A stretch of 64,000 nt of DNA from Dipetalonema caudispina (taxonomy: Eukaryota > Nematoda > Chromadorea > Rhabditida > Onchocercidae). How positions within the stretch are numbered: position 1 is the stretch's first letter; the number at the start of each line of letters is the position of its first letter. The position numbers were made by a program, and so were the translations under genes. The stretch covers positions 124,001 to 188,000 of the forward strand of contig JABVXV010000074.1 in the NCBI GenBank assembly GCA_013365325.1. Direction: 5' to 3'. Positions 1 through 12,662 of the stretch are shown piece by piece. The notes beneath the pieces are model-generated. The model did not search any database, was not told where the DNA came from, and saw nothing but the letters and a program-made list of their open reading frames with translations.

Positions 1-498
1 TTGTACTGTTTCAAATATTCTTCATGTTCTTTATGACGGTAACGTTTCAATATCTCACCAGCATAATACGTATTCTTTTTTCATTTAACTCCCTCCTTCG
101 TTAATATCATCTATATGAATAAACACTTTATCATATATCTGCTGTTCAGTTATTAATTTTGTTGTATTTAAAGGTTTTCAGTGTTGATCATATTATTGTT
201 GTTAGTTGTTACTCATGACAGTCGTCAGTTCTGCGGGTTCTATGATCATTATTCAAGTACAAAATAAAGAGAAAGATGTGCTAATAAAATCTGAATGATT
301 AATAAGTATTCATGCTATTTATCAGTTCATGAATTATTTTTTCTATGAAATTATACACATTCATAATGGCATTTAATTATTTGTTTTTCCAGCTACTTCC
401 ATATCATTATGCCTAATATTTGGATTTTCAGAACAGTAAATTAGTATCAATAAAATTTTTGATGTATGTGAGTTCAGTTACAGTTTGTGTTTCGATCG
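1..498. other. 5' flank of the TMEM177 homologue
   Basis: AT-rich sequence with no convincing open frame. It presumably holds the promoter and 5' UTR of the plus-strand gene that starts at 499. A pyrimidine-rich AG at about 376-393 (tttttccag) could be a cis or trans splice acceptor. I see no TATA-like or other recognisable element that can be called with confidence. Confidence 0.5.
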
Positions 499-3128
499 AT
501 GACTACAAAGTTTCCATGGAAAATAAATAGGCTATGGGCACGACGTATACGTGTTGGTATAATCGCATCAACGGTAGTGTCGGTCCCGTCTATATATTTA
601 TTAGCTAATGGACCATTTTTGAAGGAGTACTTCGAGAGACGATACGATGTCTCCGATGTCCTACCCAGTCATTTGAAGCAAATTATTGATTCAGTAAGTG
701 ATTCAAAGATTTGAAATGAATCAGTTAAGCTGAGTTTTTTTTTTGCAAATTCGGTTTCAAATTTGAATAATTTTCATATGATTGTTGAAATTTTATTGCA
801 TTGATTATTCCAGCATCCATCCTTCGCCATCATCTTTTAATTTCATGTGATTTCTCCAGTAAAATTTTCCCTGGTGACTTTAGATCGCTTAAATTCCATT
901 ATAATCGATTATATATTACTGTCAATATTAGTCACATCGATTAACTGCTTGAGATTTCTTCGGCTTTAGTTTCATACAACCTTTCGAATTGTAGAATATC
1001 ACTTTTTAATCTCGCTATACATTTAGGTTTCTTGAATTGCATCATGTAGATGTTTTGCTCTTATATTTAATGAAAAACATTCATTGTATTGATCGATATT
1101 ACAGTGAGGGATTAAATATTGCAGGAATATGAAAACTTCTTAATGTCGGGTAGCCGAGTACAAAAAGGAAAACGAGTTACTTTTTATTGTTCAAACTCGG
1201 AGAGTAAGTCATGATCTAATATTAATTTATGAAACTCAGTCAATTTTCAGTGATTTCCTTCTGCTTTGAGTAATAAGCTGCATTTTAAGCATCTAATTTC
1301 TTTTTTTTAAGTGATATTTTCTCATGATTCAATTTTCATGCTCCCAACTTTACCCTCAAACCTTCTAATTTTACTTTTCCAAGTTCGAATGAAGTTAGGG
1401 TTGAAAATGTTGTACATAATCCAATGGGTAATCAGTTATTACTGTGATTGAATTGAAATTAGCGAATGTTTTCAGTGTATTTGGATTCAGTAACACATGG
1501 AGCCCTGAACAGCCCCTGGGGTGCCCGTACAGCTCTACCATTTTATACACAATTTCAAACATTCAACGAAGCTTATGATTACTGCAAAAAGAAATTGGAA
1601 CCGATGTTGTTCATGGGTGAACAAGCATGCGTCATTTGGGAATCAAGCGTTGGTCGGCAGATAATTGAAACGTTCGTTCTCAGCGAAGATGTTAGTGTAT
1701 TTTGTTTGTAATTAGCAATCTTCGTTGTTACCCTTTTAAAACAGTTAAAGTTTGAGGATTGGCAATTTTTGTTTAGTAGATCTATCATAATAATTTTTGA
1801 TAGCAGTTTTGAGGGTTGATATTAATTTTTGGTTGCTCGTTATTTTACCGATACTTTATACTCTTTTAGGCTTTAAGATTCCTGATACAGCGCGATTTAA
1901 CAGCTCATGAAGCAATAAAAAGAACGGCGTTATTTACATTTTACTGGTTTTGTTATACGAGTATTGCCTTTATGCTGGCTCAAATCATAGTGCATTATTA
2001 TTTTACTGGCAGTCTGCTTTGGTTTTGTGGATTGTCCTTTGCTCTGAATGCACCGGCATGCTGGGGCAGTGTACAGAATGCCAAACTTGATTGGTGTGTT
2101 TATGAAGCAGCCATTAACATTTTCTCCTTTCCAGTTTTAAACTTCTTTATATTAGCTCAATTTTCAGAGGACTTAGCACTATGAGAGCGAAATTTATTCA
2201 AGTAAACATTTAAGCACTTTGCTTAAATCGTATTTCTTGTTTATCCACAGTAAAAAAAAAAATATACCAGTCTGAATTTTTAAGGCATACCACCGATCAA
2301 TCGGCTGATGCCGATGCTGCTCGTGTTTCATTGGTACATGGCAAAGGTGGTAAAGAATATTATCAAAAAATGCTGAAGCGAAATCGGTAATATTTTAATC
2401 ATGATTTAAATCGCTAGATAAAGAATGAAAGATAACTGCTCTTCTTTAATTTGAATTGTTAAAATAACACGCTCCCTTTTTTTGACGAGCTTTCAAGAAT
2501 GACAAAGATTATAATGGAGAAATATGGGGAGACCAAAACTGCTTTTTATTTTGATGAGCAATGCATACCTTGCACCACAAACTGTCGAAAGAGCATATAT
2601 ATATTACTCTTATTTTTATTTATTTGTTATTTATGACGCAAATATTTCTATCGAACGACGCGTGAAATTGACTTATTAATAGAAATGGAAATGCCCACTA
2701 CATTTCTAAAAGATCAAATCAAAATTAACCGTTCTTGCTTGCAGAAACTCTAAGGGGGAATTTCTTTCACGACAAAGATCGTTAGTAGCAATTAATGCTT
2801 GATAAATTGATTTGCATGGTCAAATTTGTACTAAACTTTCTGTAAGCAATAATTAATTTCATTGCATTGCATTGAAACGCCAATAGTATAAATGAAATTG
2901 TTTACTGCGCGCTGATGAAATTAGCAAGTGAGAAATGAGCTTTTTTCTTAATGCAAATAAATTTGCAGGCTATTGCGGGAGATAATCCGTGATGGTATAA
3001 AGAAAGTGTCAGCTATAGGCAATCCAAAAAATTCTAATACATCATATTGGTCACGATATACAGCGTTGGTAGATTTGGATGCGGAAAATAAATTATTGGA
3101 TAAAATAAGTGCTACCGGTGATTCATGA
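499..3128 (+). CDS. TMEM177 family protein
   Basis: Six-exon model, 321 aa: 499-693, 1125-1203, 1476-1690, 1870-2070, 2271-2386, 2969-3128. It has one hydrophobic segment near residues 18-37 and a helical hairpin in exon 4 (about residues 172-225). The soluble tail carries the family-typical AARVSLVHGKGGKEYYQKML followed by a conserved basic stretch. Human TMEM177 has 311 aa; it is an inner-mitochondrial-membrane protein that supports COX2 (MT-CO2) biogenesis together with SCO1/SCO2. The start is the ATG at 499; the frame stays open upstream only to a GTG at 487. Exon 4 is open to a stop at 2184, but its donor at 2071 (GTACAG) joins in frame to an acceptor before 2271 and restores the conserved tail, so I end the exon there. 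That junction is the least certain. Family assignment rests on recognised similarity over the whole length. Confidence 0.75.
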
Positions 3129-3835
3129 TTTATAATTATGTTAAAATTCATGAGTGGTAGGCATCATGTAATTGATGAAAGAAAGAGCATGTTAAAAATA
3201 TCTCTCGAGAATTTCGGTTTAATCTTTATGAGATTGTTTCGTATTTATTCCTAAATCACGCATTGCTATCGAAACTATTACCAACTTCATATTTTTTATG
3301 AAGTGTTTACTATATTCGAGAAATATTGTGCATCATCCAAGTTATCTCAACAGTTAACCATTCATTTTAATATGTCAGTCATACTTGAGAATTTTGATTA
3401 ATTGATCACCTCTATGCATAATTCCAATTGTATACGTTGTCACGAATTTATCGATGCTATAGTCGCAGTATTATGTTATAGTTTGCATTAAAAATGTATT
3501 TAAATCTTTTGAGACACTTTGTTTATCTTTTGTCTTTAATTTCGAGAATATTCTAACTATCATCTAATTACTTTTACGCGAATCCTGCAATTCAACTTTT
3601 GAATTTTCTTTGTTGTAAAATATTGATAAACATCTGCTCTCTTTGAAGCACTAACTTTTATGCCTCAATTTCCTAACGTTTGTCTCGATGGAATTTTTGT
3701 TTGGCTAAATCGTTTTACAGTGCAATTAAATTACTTTAATGCCAGTTAAATGATCCGCGGCTATTCTATGAGAGGGTCACTTCTCGAAACTCGAGTAGGT
3801 ATAACATGTTTTCTAGGATTTCAGGATTATTGGGG
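3129..3835. other. Intergenic spacer TMEM177 to PEN-2
   Basis: About 700 bases of AT-rich sequence with no gene. It holds the 3' UTR of the upstream gene and, at its end, a likely trans-splice acceptor (ttctaggatttcag, 3811-3824) 12 bases ahead of the PEN-2 start. The two genes face the same way, but the spacer is longer than is typical of nematode operons. Confidence 0.5.
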
Positions 3836-4496
3836 ATGGATTTACAGAAGATGTCTGATACGGATAAGGTAATACTGTGTAAGCGCTATTTTTACATCGG
3901 TTTTGCCTTGTTACCGCTAGTTTGGATCGTCAACGCTATATGGTTTTTCCATTCTGCATTCCTCGATAAGCCATCACCGGTGCAAAAAACGATCAGGCAC
4001 TGTGAGTTTTTTATTTAATATTTAATTAATTGTGTTGGAAAAGAGGATATGCATTACTGACTGACTTTAGCCCAAAAATCTTGGCAATATTCTGGAATAT
4101 CTAATTTGTGGAAGTAGAAGAGATCTTTCACATGACACATCAAATGCTATAGGTTGAATGTATTCAGCTATTTAAATGTGAATTAAGTATTTTTTAAGCA
4201 GAGAGAAGATAAGGAGAAAGAAATGGAATGATTGAGAAATTTGGTGATTATAATTTATTAGATGTTTCTAGTGAAAATTTTAGAATTAGCTACAGCTATT
4301 ATTGAAAAATCAACGAAAATTGTCTAAAATTTGAGTTAATCCTTTTCTCCTTTCAGATGTGTTGTACTCAATAATTGGTGCATCAATATGGGTGTTAGCG
4401 CTCATTGCTTGGGAAATATTCTTTCAGTTGGAAAGAGCCAAAGGATTGGAATGGACTGATCGATTGTCTTTTGTATTTCCTGTTGGATATGTTTAA
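3836..4496 (+). CDS. pen-2: Gamma-secretase subunit PEN-2
   Basis: Two exons, 3836-4001 and 4357-4496, give 101 aa, the same length as human PEN-2. The start MDLQKMSDTDKVILCKRYF, the first membrane segment (about residues 19-38, GFALLPLVWIVNAIWFF) and the second (after YVLYSIIG, about 57-80) align directly with the family, as does the closing DRLSFVFPVG. PEN-2 is the small subunit that binds presenilin and triggers its endoproteolysis in the gamma-secretase complex. That complex cleaves Notch-type receptors within membranes. I chose the ATG at 3836 rather than the in-frame one at 3806. It matches the family start, and a splice acceptor (ttctaggatttcag, ending 3824) lies between them, suggesting trans-splicing to the downstream ATG. 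The protein ends in VGYV, two residues beyond the usual PLG/PVG end. Confidence 0.95.
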
Positions 4497-5803
4497 AAAA
4501 GATATATCTAATCGTTATTTAATATATTTATATAATTTTCACTTCATTTATCATCCTTTCATCTTTCTAATTATGTTGAAATATAATTCATAATTTAGTA
4601 GTCCTAATATTATAATTGTACAAGAATAATTGTTTGGTATATCTTTGCAAATGTTTAACAAATATCAACAAAAAACAATCAACCAAAGCCGAATTCCTCT
4701 TTACTGCCATCAACTGATAAGAAAATGTTCAAATGGAAATTTTATCTCCGTGTTCTTTCTTCCCACTACGGAAAATAATACTCTTTGGTCTTTCTAGTTA
4801 ACAATAATTATAAACAATGATTTCTCGTCATATTTGTGAAACCTTTTCAACTGATTAAAATTTTGACGATTTGAAGATAGAAAGTCTTGAATAGTACCAA
4901 TCAGTATGCTTTCTTTGAAATACATCAGAAAATTTGGAAATGACAATTTATCCTACTGCTATTTCTTCCTATTATCTTATTCCCGCTACTCGTATACCAC
5001 TTTGTTCATTTCATTACTCCAACAAATTTTTCAAACGATAAATTTGTTCATGAATTACACTTGCACACTGAAAAAAAAACCGATATTTGCATTTCAAATA
5101 TTTTCATCTCAAACCAATAACTACGTGAAATACCTCTGATAGTATTATAACAAAATAGATTAAATTTGATAAATTCAACTTTGTTGCAATTACCCTTAAG
5201 CTATTTTTAACTAGTGATAATTCTGAAGTATCAAAGAAATGCTACACGAGACAATGAACAATGAGTAACAGAAGAAAATGAATGATACATTTATTGGGAT
5301 GATTGATATCTGAACGATAATATTCGAAAGGAGTATTTGAACTTTGTTATCGCTCATTGATCTTTCACCACTTATCATTTTATCTAGTATCAATTTAACA
5401 TTTTTTTTTTTTTTGTGATAAAGAAAGAATGATTGTCAGCAAGACCATTTTCAATTTTTTTTTTTTTTTTTTTTTTTTCATTATTCATTGCAACAATTTA
5501 CAGTGATATCCTCTAAAACATTTTTGTATTCATTTATAATAAGCAAACTTTTTTGTACAAAGAAAAAAAAAAATTGCACTGATCAAATAGCTACGGTAAG
5601 CTAAAGCTTCCGTTTACACAGCTTATAAATATTTAGTTTGTTTAATCATCGATCATCTCAAATTGAATATTTACAGATTATATAAAAAATGTGGTATTGC
5701 ATTATTATCATCTATGATAATTTACTACAAAGTTTATGTGATTTTTTTTTTTTTTATGCATTTTTCGAGGAGAAGATAATATTTGGTTTATTATTTGATG
5801 GTA

Positions 5804-5836
<33 letters not shown>

Positions 5837-7482
5837 AAAAGCTACTTGAAAATTCCATTTAAATTCTATAAATGTTGCTTATATTAAAAGAGAACTTATA
5901 AATATTTTGAAATTTCCTCTGATAAATTATGATCTTAATATCAGAAAAAAAAAAAATTGTTAGTTCGAAAGATTCTTTTCTTTCATCAAATTGTATCATT
6001 TGTTTAAAATACATCAATGAGTAATTGCATTTATTTAAATGTCATCCACTTTTACAATGAAAAATAAATTACGGAAAATGATTTAATTATTCCAATTTTT
6101 CTATCATCCATTTTTCATTTCGTTTTATTGTTTATCAATTTGTTGCATTTATGTTAAAGGGAGAAATTAACATCGTAATTGATGTTTCGAAATAATTTTA
6201 AAGCTTTGCAAATATTAAATTTTAATTTGAATGAAAATTTCGATGATAAGTTTGTATTTTTTTTTGCATTCATCACACTTAACTATTCATTAATTTTACC
6301 TCATTTATTTCTTTATACCTTCTTTTTCTGTTTTTATTAATTGAAAAAAAAAGTTTAAGTTAGCATATTTGTTGCTGCTATCTTATTGAAAGTTCATTTG
6401 TTGTCAACTTCATTTACTCCCCCACATTTCTCTGTGTAATATAGAATGTTTGATTATAATTAAATAACCAAAATGTTCTTCGATCTTTCTCGAAACATTA
6501 ACTTTCTCATTTTTACAATTGCAATTATTTGACATTAATTCGCTCATTGCAATTATTGTTTTGTTTATCAAAATTTTATAATTTTAATAAAATTGCAAGT
6601 TATCAACTTATCTCAAATTGTAAATATACAAATCAATAGATGAAGTCGAGATAAAATGAGACATATGAAATTTTGTCATGATTGATCAACGATTATCAAA
6701 GAAATCTGAATGTTTTTTTTTTATATAAGAAATAAATTACTTACGTAAAATTGACGTATATAACCGTGACAAACGTGTAAATATGTTCTATAAGTAGAGG
6801 AAGAAATAATCTGAGGTAATATTATTTTACTCCATTTGCAAAATACGTCCTATCTGAAATAATTTTTACTGGCTTGTAATTTTTTACTTATTGTACTTTG
6901 TGTTTAATTTTTTTTTTTTTTTTTGAAATTCTATGGGCTTAAAGAAAGGTGTGTTGATAAAGTTAAAATGATTTCAAATAGATTAGGCCTAGAAAAGGGT
7001 GTATAGTTACTTTTTATTATCATACAAAATTGATAATGAGAATAGAGCAATAATGTAAACTTCTAAAATTTATTCTCAATAAAATATAACAGATGTAACA
7101 TTTAGTAATTTGTAATATTGGTAAGATCACTTCACTTTAGAATTTGTTTTTTTTTTTTTTCGTCTTTTTTTTTTTTTCAAATACAAAATTATTAATTTGT
7201 TGCTTTTTTATTTTGAGTCAAATTAACATTTAATTAAACAAGAAAGATAGGATGCTAAAAGTTTTATTTGAATTAAAATTTTCTTCGTTTAAATTTGTGC
7301 AGAAATGAAACATTTCCATTGTTTCTTTTTTTTTTTTTGTTTAAAAAAAAAAACGCTTTTTCACCGGCCAATATTTTCGTTTCCAACTGTATGCATATTT
7401 TGGATTCATTAAAAGAGAATTTAAATTTAATTTCGAAATTATATCCTTTATTTTAGATTATATATAATACGTATATGCAACA
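4497..7482. other. Gene-poor AT-rich intergenic region
   Basis: About 3 kb with no supportable gene on either strand. It is rich in homopolymer tracts, for example A runs near 5804-5834 and T runs near 5401-5415, 5457-5479 and 7148-7178. Short open frames here (for example 4906-5139) have low-complexity F/Y/N/K/I composition and no recognisable domain. The right end presumably holds the promoter of the TMEM144-like gene. Confidence 0.5.
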
Positions 7483-10343
7483 ATGTCGTTAGCTGATACA
7501 CTAACAGGATTAGCAGCTTGTGGTGTTTCAACTTGTTTATTTGGATCCTTATTCGTACCCATCAAACGATTTGATCCTGGTGACGGTTAGCTTTTTTTCT
7601 CATTTTTTTTTTATGATATAACCTTTAACCTTTAATCTAAAATTAAATCAAGAAATAATTGATTTGCTTACTTACTTTCTGTTCTATTCATTTTTATTTA
7701 ATTTACTTATCGTATATGATACTTAATTAATTAAATGCGCAATACTCTTCACTTCAGTAATTTTCTGTTTATCCGGTACCAATTTCAGGTCTCTTCTCAC
7801 AATGGGTAATGGATACGGCAATATTCATGATTGGTATGATAATTAATGCTTATGAAGGTTTCCCACAATTTTATCCTCTTGCAATGCTTGGTGGTGTATT
7901 TTGGGCAATTGGTGAGTTAATTAGTAAGATATATTTTCCTATAGAAAAAATTTAAAAATAGTATAAAATTTGATGAAAATTAATTTCGAATAATAAATAA
8001 AATATACTGGATTGTTGAAGTTTCAAAAATTCATATTGAAATATAATATGTTAAATATACAGAAGATATATAAAAGATTAATCTTTGGAGGCTTCGAATT
8101 TTTTTTGCATTTCCTATCACACTGCTAAAAAATCGATCATTAATTTTAATATTTAAATATTGTATGTCTTTTAACGTTTACACTTATTCTAATTTTAGGT
8201 AATGCAATGGCAATAATAATCTTCAAATCAATTGGTATGGGTATAGCTTTATTAATATGGGGTAGTGCTAGCTGTTTGATGGGTTGGGCAAGTAGTCGTT
8301 TTGGCTTATTTGGCCTAAAAGAAAATATCCCAAATAGTATTATCCTGAATTATGTTGGCTTATTGTTTATTCTCTTCGGGTAAGCATCCTATAATTTCAT
8401 TTAAATTTTTACAAATTTTACATATTTTTTCCTTTATTGTTAACAAAAATTATTGATTACTTATCTTTTGAAAACAAAAAAAAAAAAAAAAAAAAAATGA
8501 AATAATTTCCAGTGGAGTGCTATTTTCATTGATAAAATCAACTCCAAAAATTGATAATCCTAATGAAACTGGTGAAGAACGTAAAAATGAATCAGTAATG
8601 GATGTGGAATCATCAGCTTTACCATTAAAATCACGAGGGAATGGTTATGAAGAAACGAAACTGTTTAAAAATGATGATAAAGAAACAAATGATTCAACGA
8701 AAAGGCGAATATTGTGAGTTATTATTTTTTTTTTTAATAACTTTTATTAAATTATTCAATTTTTGTACCATTATCATCTTGTACTACTGTAATGGAAATT
8801 GTACATGTGTATCATATTGAATTAATTATCTCGATGAGATGATATATCGTTTTGATTTATCTGATCTGATCTCTTTGATTACAAATGATTGCATTTTATT
8901 GATCTTATAATCTCTGCACTTTGATATTATTACTAGGTATAGTACCTCGATGAAATTATTCACTTAAATTTTATAAATACCTCAATTGTAATTATCCAAA
9001 ATAATAATTCACTAAGGAGATATAAATATTTTTGTAATAAATTGAATTTTCTGAATTCAGTTGATGAAAAACTTTAAAAAAAAAAAAAAAAAAAAGAAAA
9101 AGGAAGAAGAAAATTTCCAATGAAACAAAAGTAATAATTTCAGCGGTGTAGCATTGTCGCTGCTTGCGGGTCTATTTTACGGATTAACATTTGTTCCTGT
9201 CATTTATGTTCAAGAACATCCCAATCAGGTCAATCATCATTTTCTTCGATTACTAAAAAAGAATCCAAATCAAATGCAATACTGCTATTATAAATATAAT
9301 TTAATATCTCAACTCATTTATTGATATTTTAAAATTTCATTTCGATAATATCCTTACTGTATCATGCATTGCTATTGTAGTTTACGGGTGCTCCATCAGA
9401 AGCATTACCATATGTTTTTGCTCACTTTACTGGAATCTTTGTCACTGGTACAATTATTCTAATAGGATATGCTATCATCAAATTTAATAGACCAATGGTT
9501 AATCATCAAATTATCTTACCTGCATTTACTTCGGGTATCATGTGGGCTATTGCACAAACTTCATGGTAATGATATACTTTTTCATCATAAATAACAGTAA
9601 TTTTCAGTCATTTAAATAATTACGAATAGAAAGATATGATTTAAATTTTTTCGTTTATACTAAAAGATTGCAGGTTCAAAGAGATCTGATACTATTTAGT
9701 TTGACATGTGTAATGAAACAATCAAATTATTGTAAAGGATAGAGGATATTTAATGATAGTAGGAAGTTACAGTATGATTCGATGAAACCGTAATCAGCTG
9801 AAAATGATTTATTATGGTAGTGACCAATAACTCTTCCTAGAGGAGACCTTTTGTCCCAAAAAAGTGAAATGACCTGCTTTATTGGTCCCAACTTTTATAT
9901 ACATATGTGAACTGAAGAGTGATCTACACGTATTACAATCTTACTGGATACAGGGATGAATATGTAAACAAAGTTATATTTTGTTACAATCGTAAATAAG
10001 GGTGAGAATATCCTTGACCTTATGATATTCATTAAAAACAATCTTAAAGATGAATTAGTCCTAATAATGGATAAAACAGAAAATACAACAGTTATTTGGA
10101 TATGAATTATTTCAATTTTTCACGACACAAATAATAAAAAATTTCAGGTTCATTGCAAACAACTACATTGCTCAGTCGATATCATTTCCAATTAACAGTA
10201 TGGTACCAGGTGTTATTGGAGCTCTTTGGAGTGTTATCTATTTCAGGGAAATTTGTGGTACTCGAAATTTGAAAATTTTATCCATAGCCGTAATAATTAC
10301 TCTTACAGGTGCTATAATAGTTGGATTATCAAAGGATCTCTAA
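7483..10343 (+). CDS. TMEM144-like ten-helix membrane protein
   Basis: Seven exons: 7483-7585, 7789-7911, 8199-8379, 8513-8713, 9144-9228, 9381-9565, 10148-10343, giving 357 aa (human TMEM144 has 345). The protein is almost wholly hydrophobic, with two blocks of about five helices. The first begins LADTLTGLAACGVSTCLFGS and continues FVPIKRFDPGDG. A hydrophilic loop of about 60 residues (exon 4, roughly 140-200, rich in N/E/K/D) divides the blocks. The second block carries FYGLTFVPVIYVQ, MWAIAQTSWFIANN and SMVPGVIGALWSV, all typical of TMEM144. The family belongs to the drug/metabolite-transporter-like fold and is a predicted carbohydrate or metabolite transporter; its substrate is not established. 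The glutamine codon at 9226-9228 is followed by a weak donor (GTCAAT). A poly(A) signal lies at 10592. Confidence 0.9.
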
Positions 10344-12662
10344 AAGTAGACATTATTACCATGAAATTTATGCTAAAATCTTTATCCCAAATTTGAATGA
10401 AAAACTATTCGTAATAACTTTCGCAATACTTTCAAATCATATCCCTCTTGCAAAATTCCCTCCAGCATTGATGCCAAAAAGTCTGAAAGAGAAGCAATCC
10501 AACTAAATCAATAAATCATGCAATTTCATTGATTATAACTACAAGTGCAATAGATATAACAAATATTGTAATGCAAATTTATTTCATAATGAAATAAATA
10601 TAAAAAAATCTACCTGATCACAAGTCTTTGATGATTGGCTGAAGTGATGTAACCTTACCATATATATTATCACTGATACTAATCGTAATCTGCCGGAATG
10701 ACTGCGTATCATCCCAACTATTCCAAACTGAAGTTATTATTCTACTTTGAAAAAAAAAATTCCGTTTTAAACACCAAGAAAAGCAAGAAGTAATGGATCG
10801 TTTTTTTTTTTTTTCCAATTTTTAATGTTTTCCTTCCTTTCAAAATATTACTAACCTAATTGACCTTTCATAATCCATGTTTCATTGGATATCGAAACAA
10901 ACAGCAATTGGTTCATCGTATGGAAGGATCAGAGAGTGTTATATTTGCGGTTAACCTGAAAGAAATATTAGGAAAGCCATGAGGTCAACCTTATAAATAC
11001 ATTATTTATCACAACTGTTCGGATTTTTTTTTCCACTTCACTATTACATTTCTGAAATTAATGATATTTTTTACCAGGAATAAATCTGTGATGCATCATC
11101 TGCTTTTTTCTTATTATCTTTGATTGATCGAGACGAAGATTAATCATCCTTCTACTATATCGAATTGCCTATTTCAGATACCACATACTAAAAATTCAAA
11201 TTACTACATAAATATTTGATACGGTTCAAATTAAATTTTATACACTGACAAACATGTTTTTGTTAATAAATTCAAGTATAATGAATGTATCTCAGCGTTA
11301 CATTTTAAACATGCTATCGGTTCTAATTTTGTTGAAATTAAAAAACACCGATATTGGTATTTTCTCTTACTGGAACAACAGTGTATGTTTTTGCTATGGT
11401 ACCTATATTCCCATCGATCTGAGGATGAAATATGTCTGATTTTGCTGCAGCTAATGCTTTATGTATGCGTGACAAGAATCAGGAAGACACCAATTAGTGA
11501 ATAATTGATACGAAGGGTGAGATAAATAAAAATAAAGAACAATTTTGTCTGCTATTGATGGATTGTCTTGTCATTAATCCATTCTGAAATCCAACATGTG
11601 GTTTCTTCACTTTTTTTTTTTTTTAAAAATTTTTCTAATCAAATTTATCGAGCAATGAGTTCTTTCATTCTAACATTGCTATAGCTTTCGGTGCAGATGC
11701 TTCAATGTGTCGAGAGAGTATAATCGAAGTGTCAAAACAAAGACACTTCTACTTGCAAAAATACAAACATAACCATATTTACATTTGCATCAAGCGCAAA
11801 TTTATATCAAACTACATGAAGCGCCTAAAAATACACTGAAAACAAGTAAAAATTTACAAGAGAACATTTAGTATAAAGATGGTACCTATCAAAATAGATA
11901 CGCAAAGCTGAGGAAATAATTTAGTTCGAACAAACTTTGTAAATAAATGCTCGGACAAAGACTGAAATCTGAAAAATTTCCTTCAAAAAATTCATGGAAG
12001 AGAAAATTAAAAGCAAATAGACAATCCTAGCAGATAATTAGGTTCAATTCTTTTTAAACATTAATTCTGAGCAAAAGCACAAAGGAAGCCATCGAAATAA
12101 ATTATAAAAAATGAATCTGGATTGGACAAATGGTGAGATTCGAGAACAATTAGATGGTAAAACTAAAAAAAGTCCAGATATTATTCAGGAGAGAAAGATG
12201 AACTTCGGTCGCAAAGGGCGACCATATCCAAAAATAAATAAAAAGGAAAGAGAAATGGGAAAAGACAATAACTATAAATGGCATTCAGAAAAACAAGAAT
12301 TTTCAAGAAAATGGAACCTGAAAATGTAAGAAACCATACAATAATAGAGCTAAATGTTTGAGTACGGAAGGTACACAATAAAAATGTCAGATAAAATAAA
12401 AGGAATAAGTTATAGATTTTTTTCCGTCCTGTGACTCAGTCCATGATTTCAAAAGCCCAATGACCTTCTTGAATTCATGAATAAATGTAACAAAGCTAAA
12501 AGGACCTATTTGATGAGAATTAAATACAGAGCATATAAGATTAACACCAGAGAGGTACTCCATAAGGCACAATTGGACAAAAAACTAGCCAATAATCAAT
12601 AATCTTCTCATCAATTAAATTCTTGAAAAGTTAGGGGGCACTAATCGCTTAAGGATTATAAA
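10344..12662. other. Convergent intergenic region TMEM144-like / fem-2
   Basis: Holds the 3' ends of two converging genes. I see no further gene. Short frames on either strand (for example 12111-12329 plus, 10618-10818 minus) lack splice partners, domains or recognisable similarity. Confidence 0.5.
10592..10597 (+). terminator. Poly(A) signal of TMEM144-like gene
   Basis: AATAAA 249 bases after the stop codon, followed by A-rich sequence. Best available candidate for this gene's cleavage/polyadenylation signal. Confidence 0.5.

Noticed and set aside
2071..2184. Open continuation of TMEM177 exon 4 to a stop at 2184
   Set aside because: It would cut off the conserved C-terminal third encoded at 2271-3128; a donor at 2071 joins in frame instead. 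Intron retention remains possible.
4906..5139. 77-codon plus-strand frame after PEN-2
   Set aside because: AT-driven F/Y/N/K composition, no domain; most likely chance.
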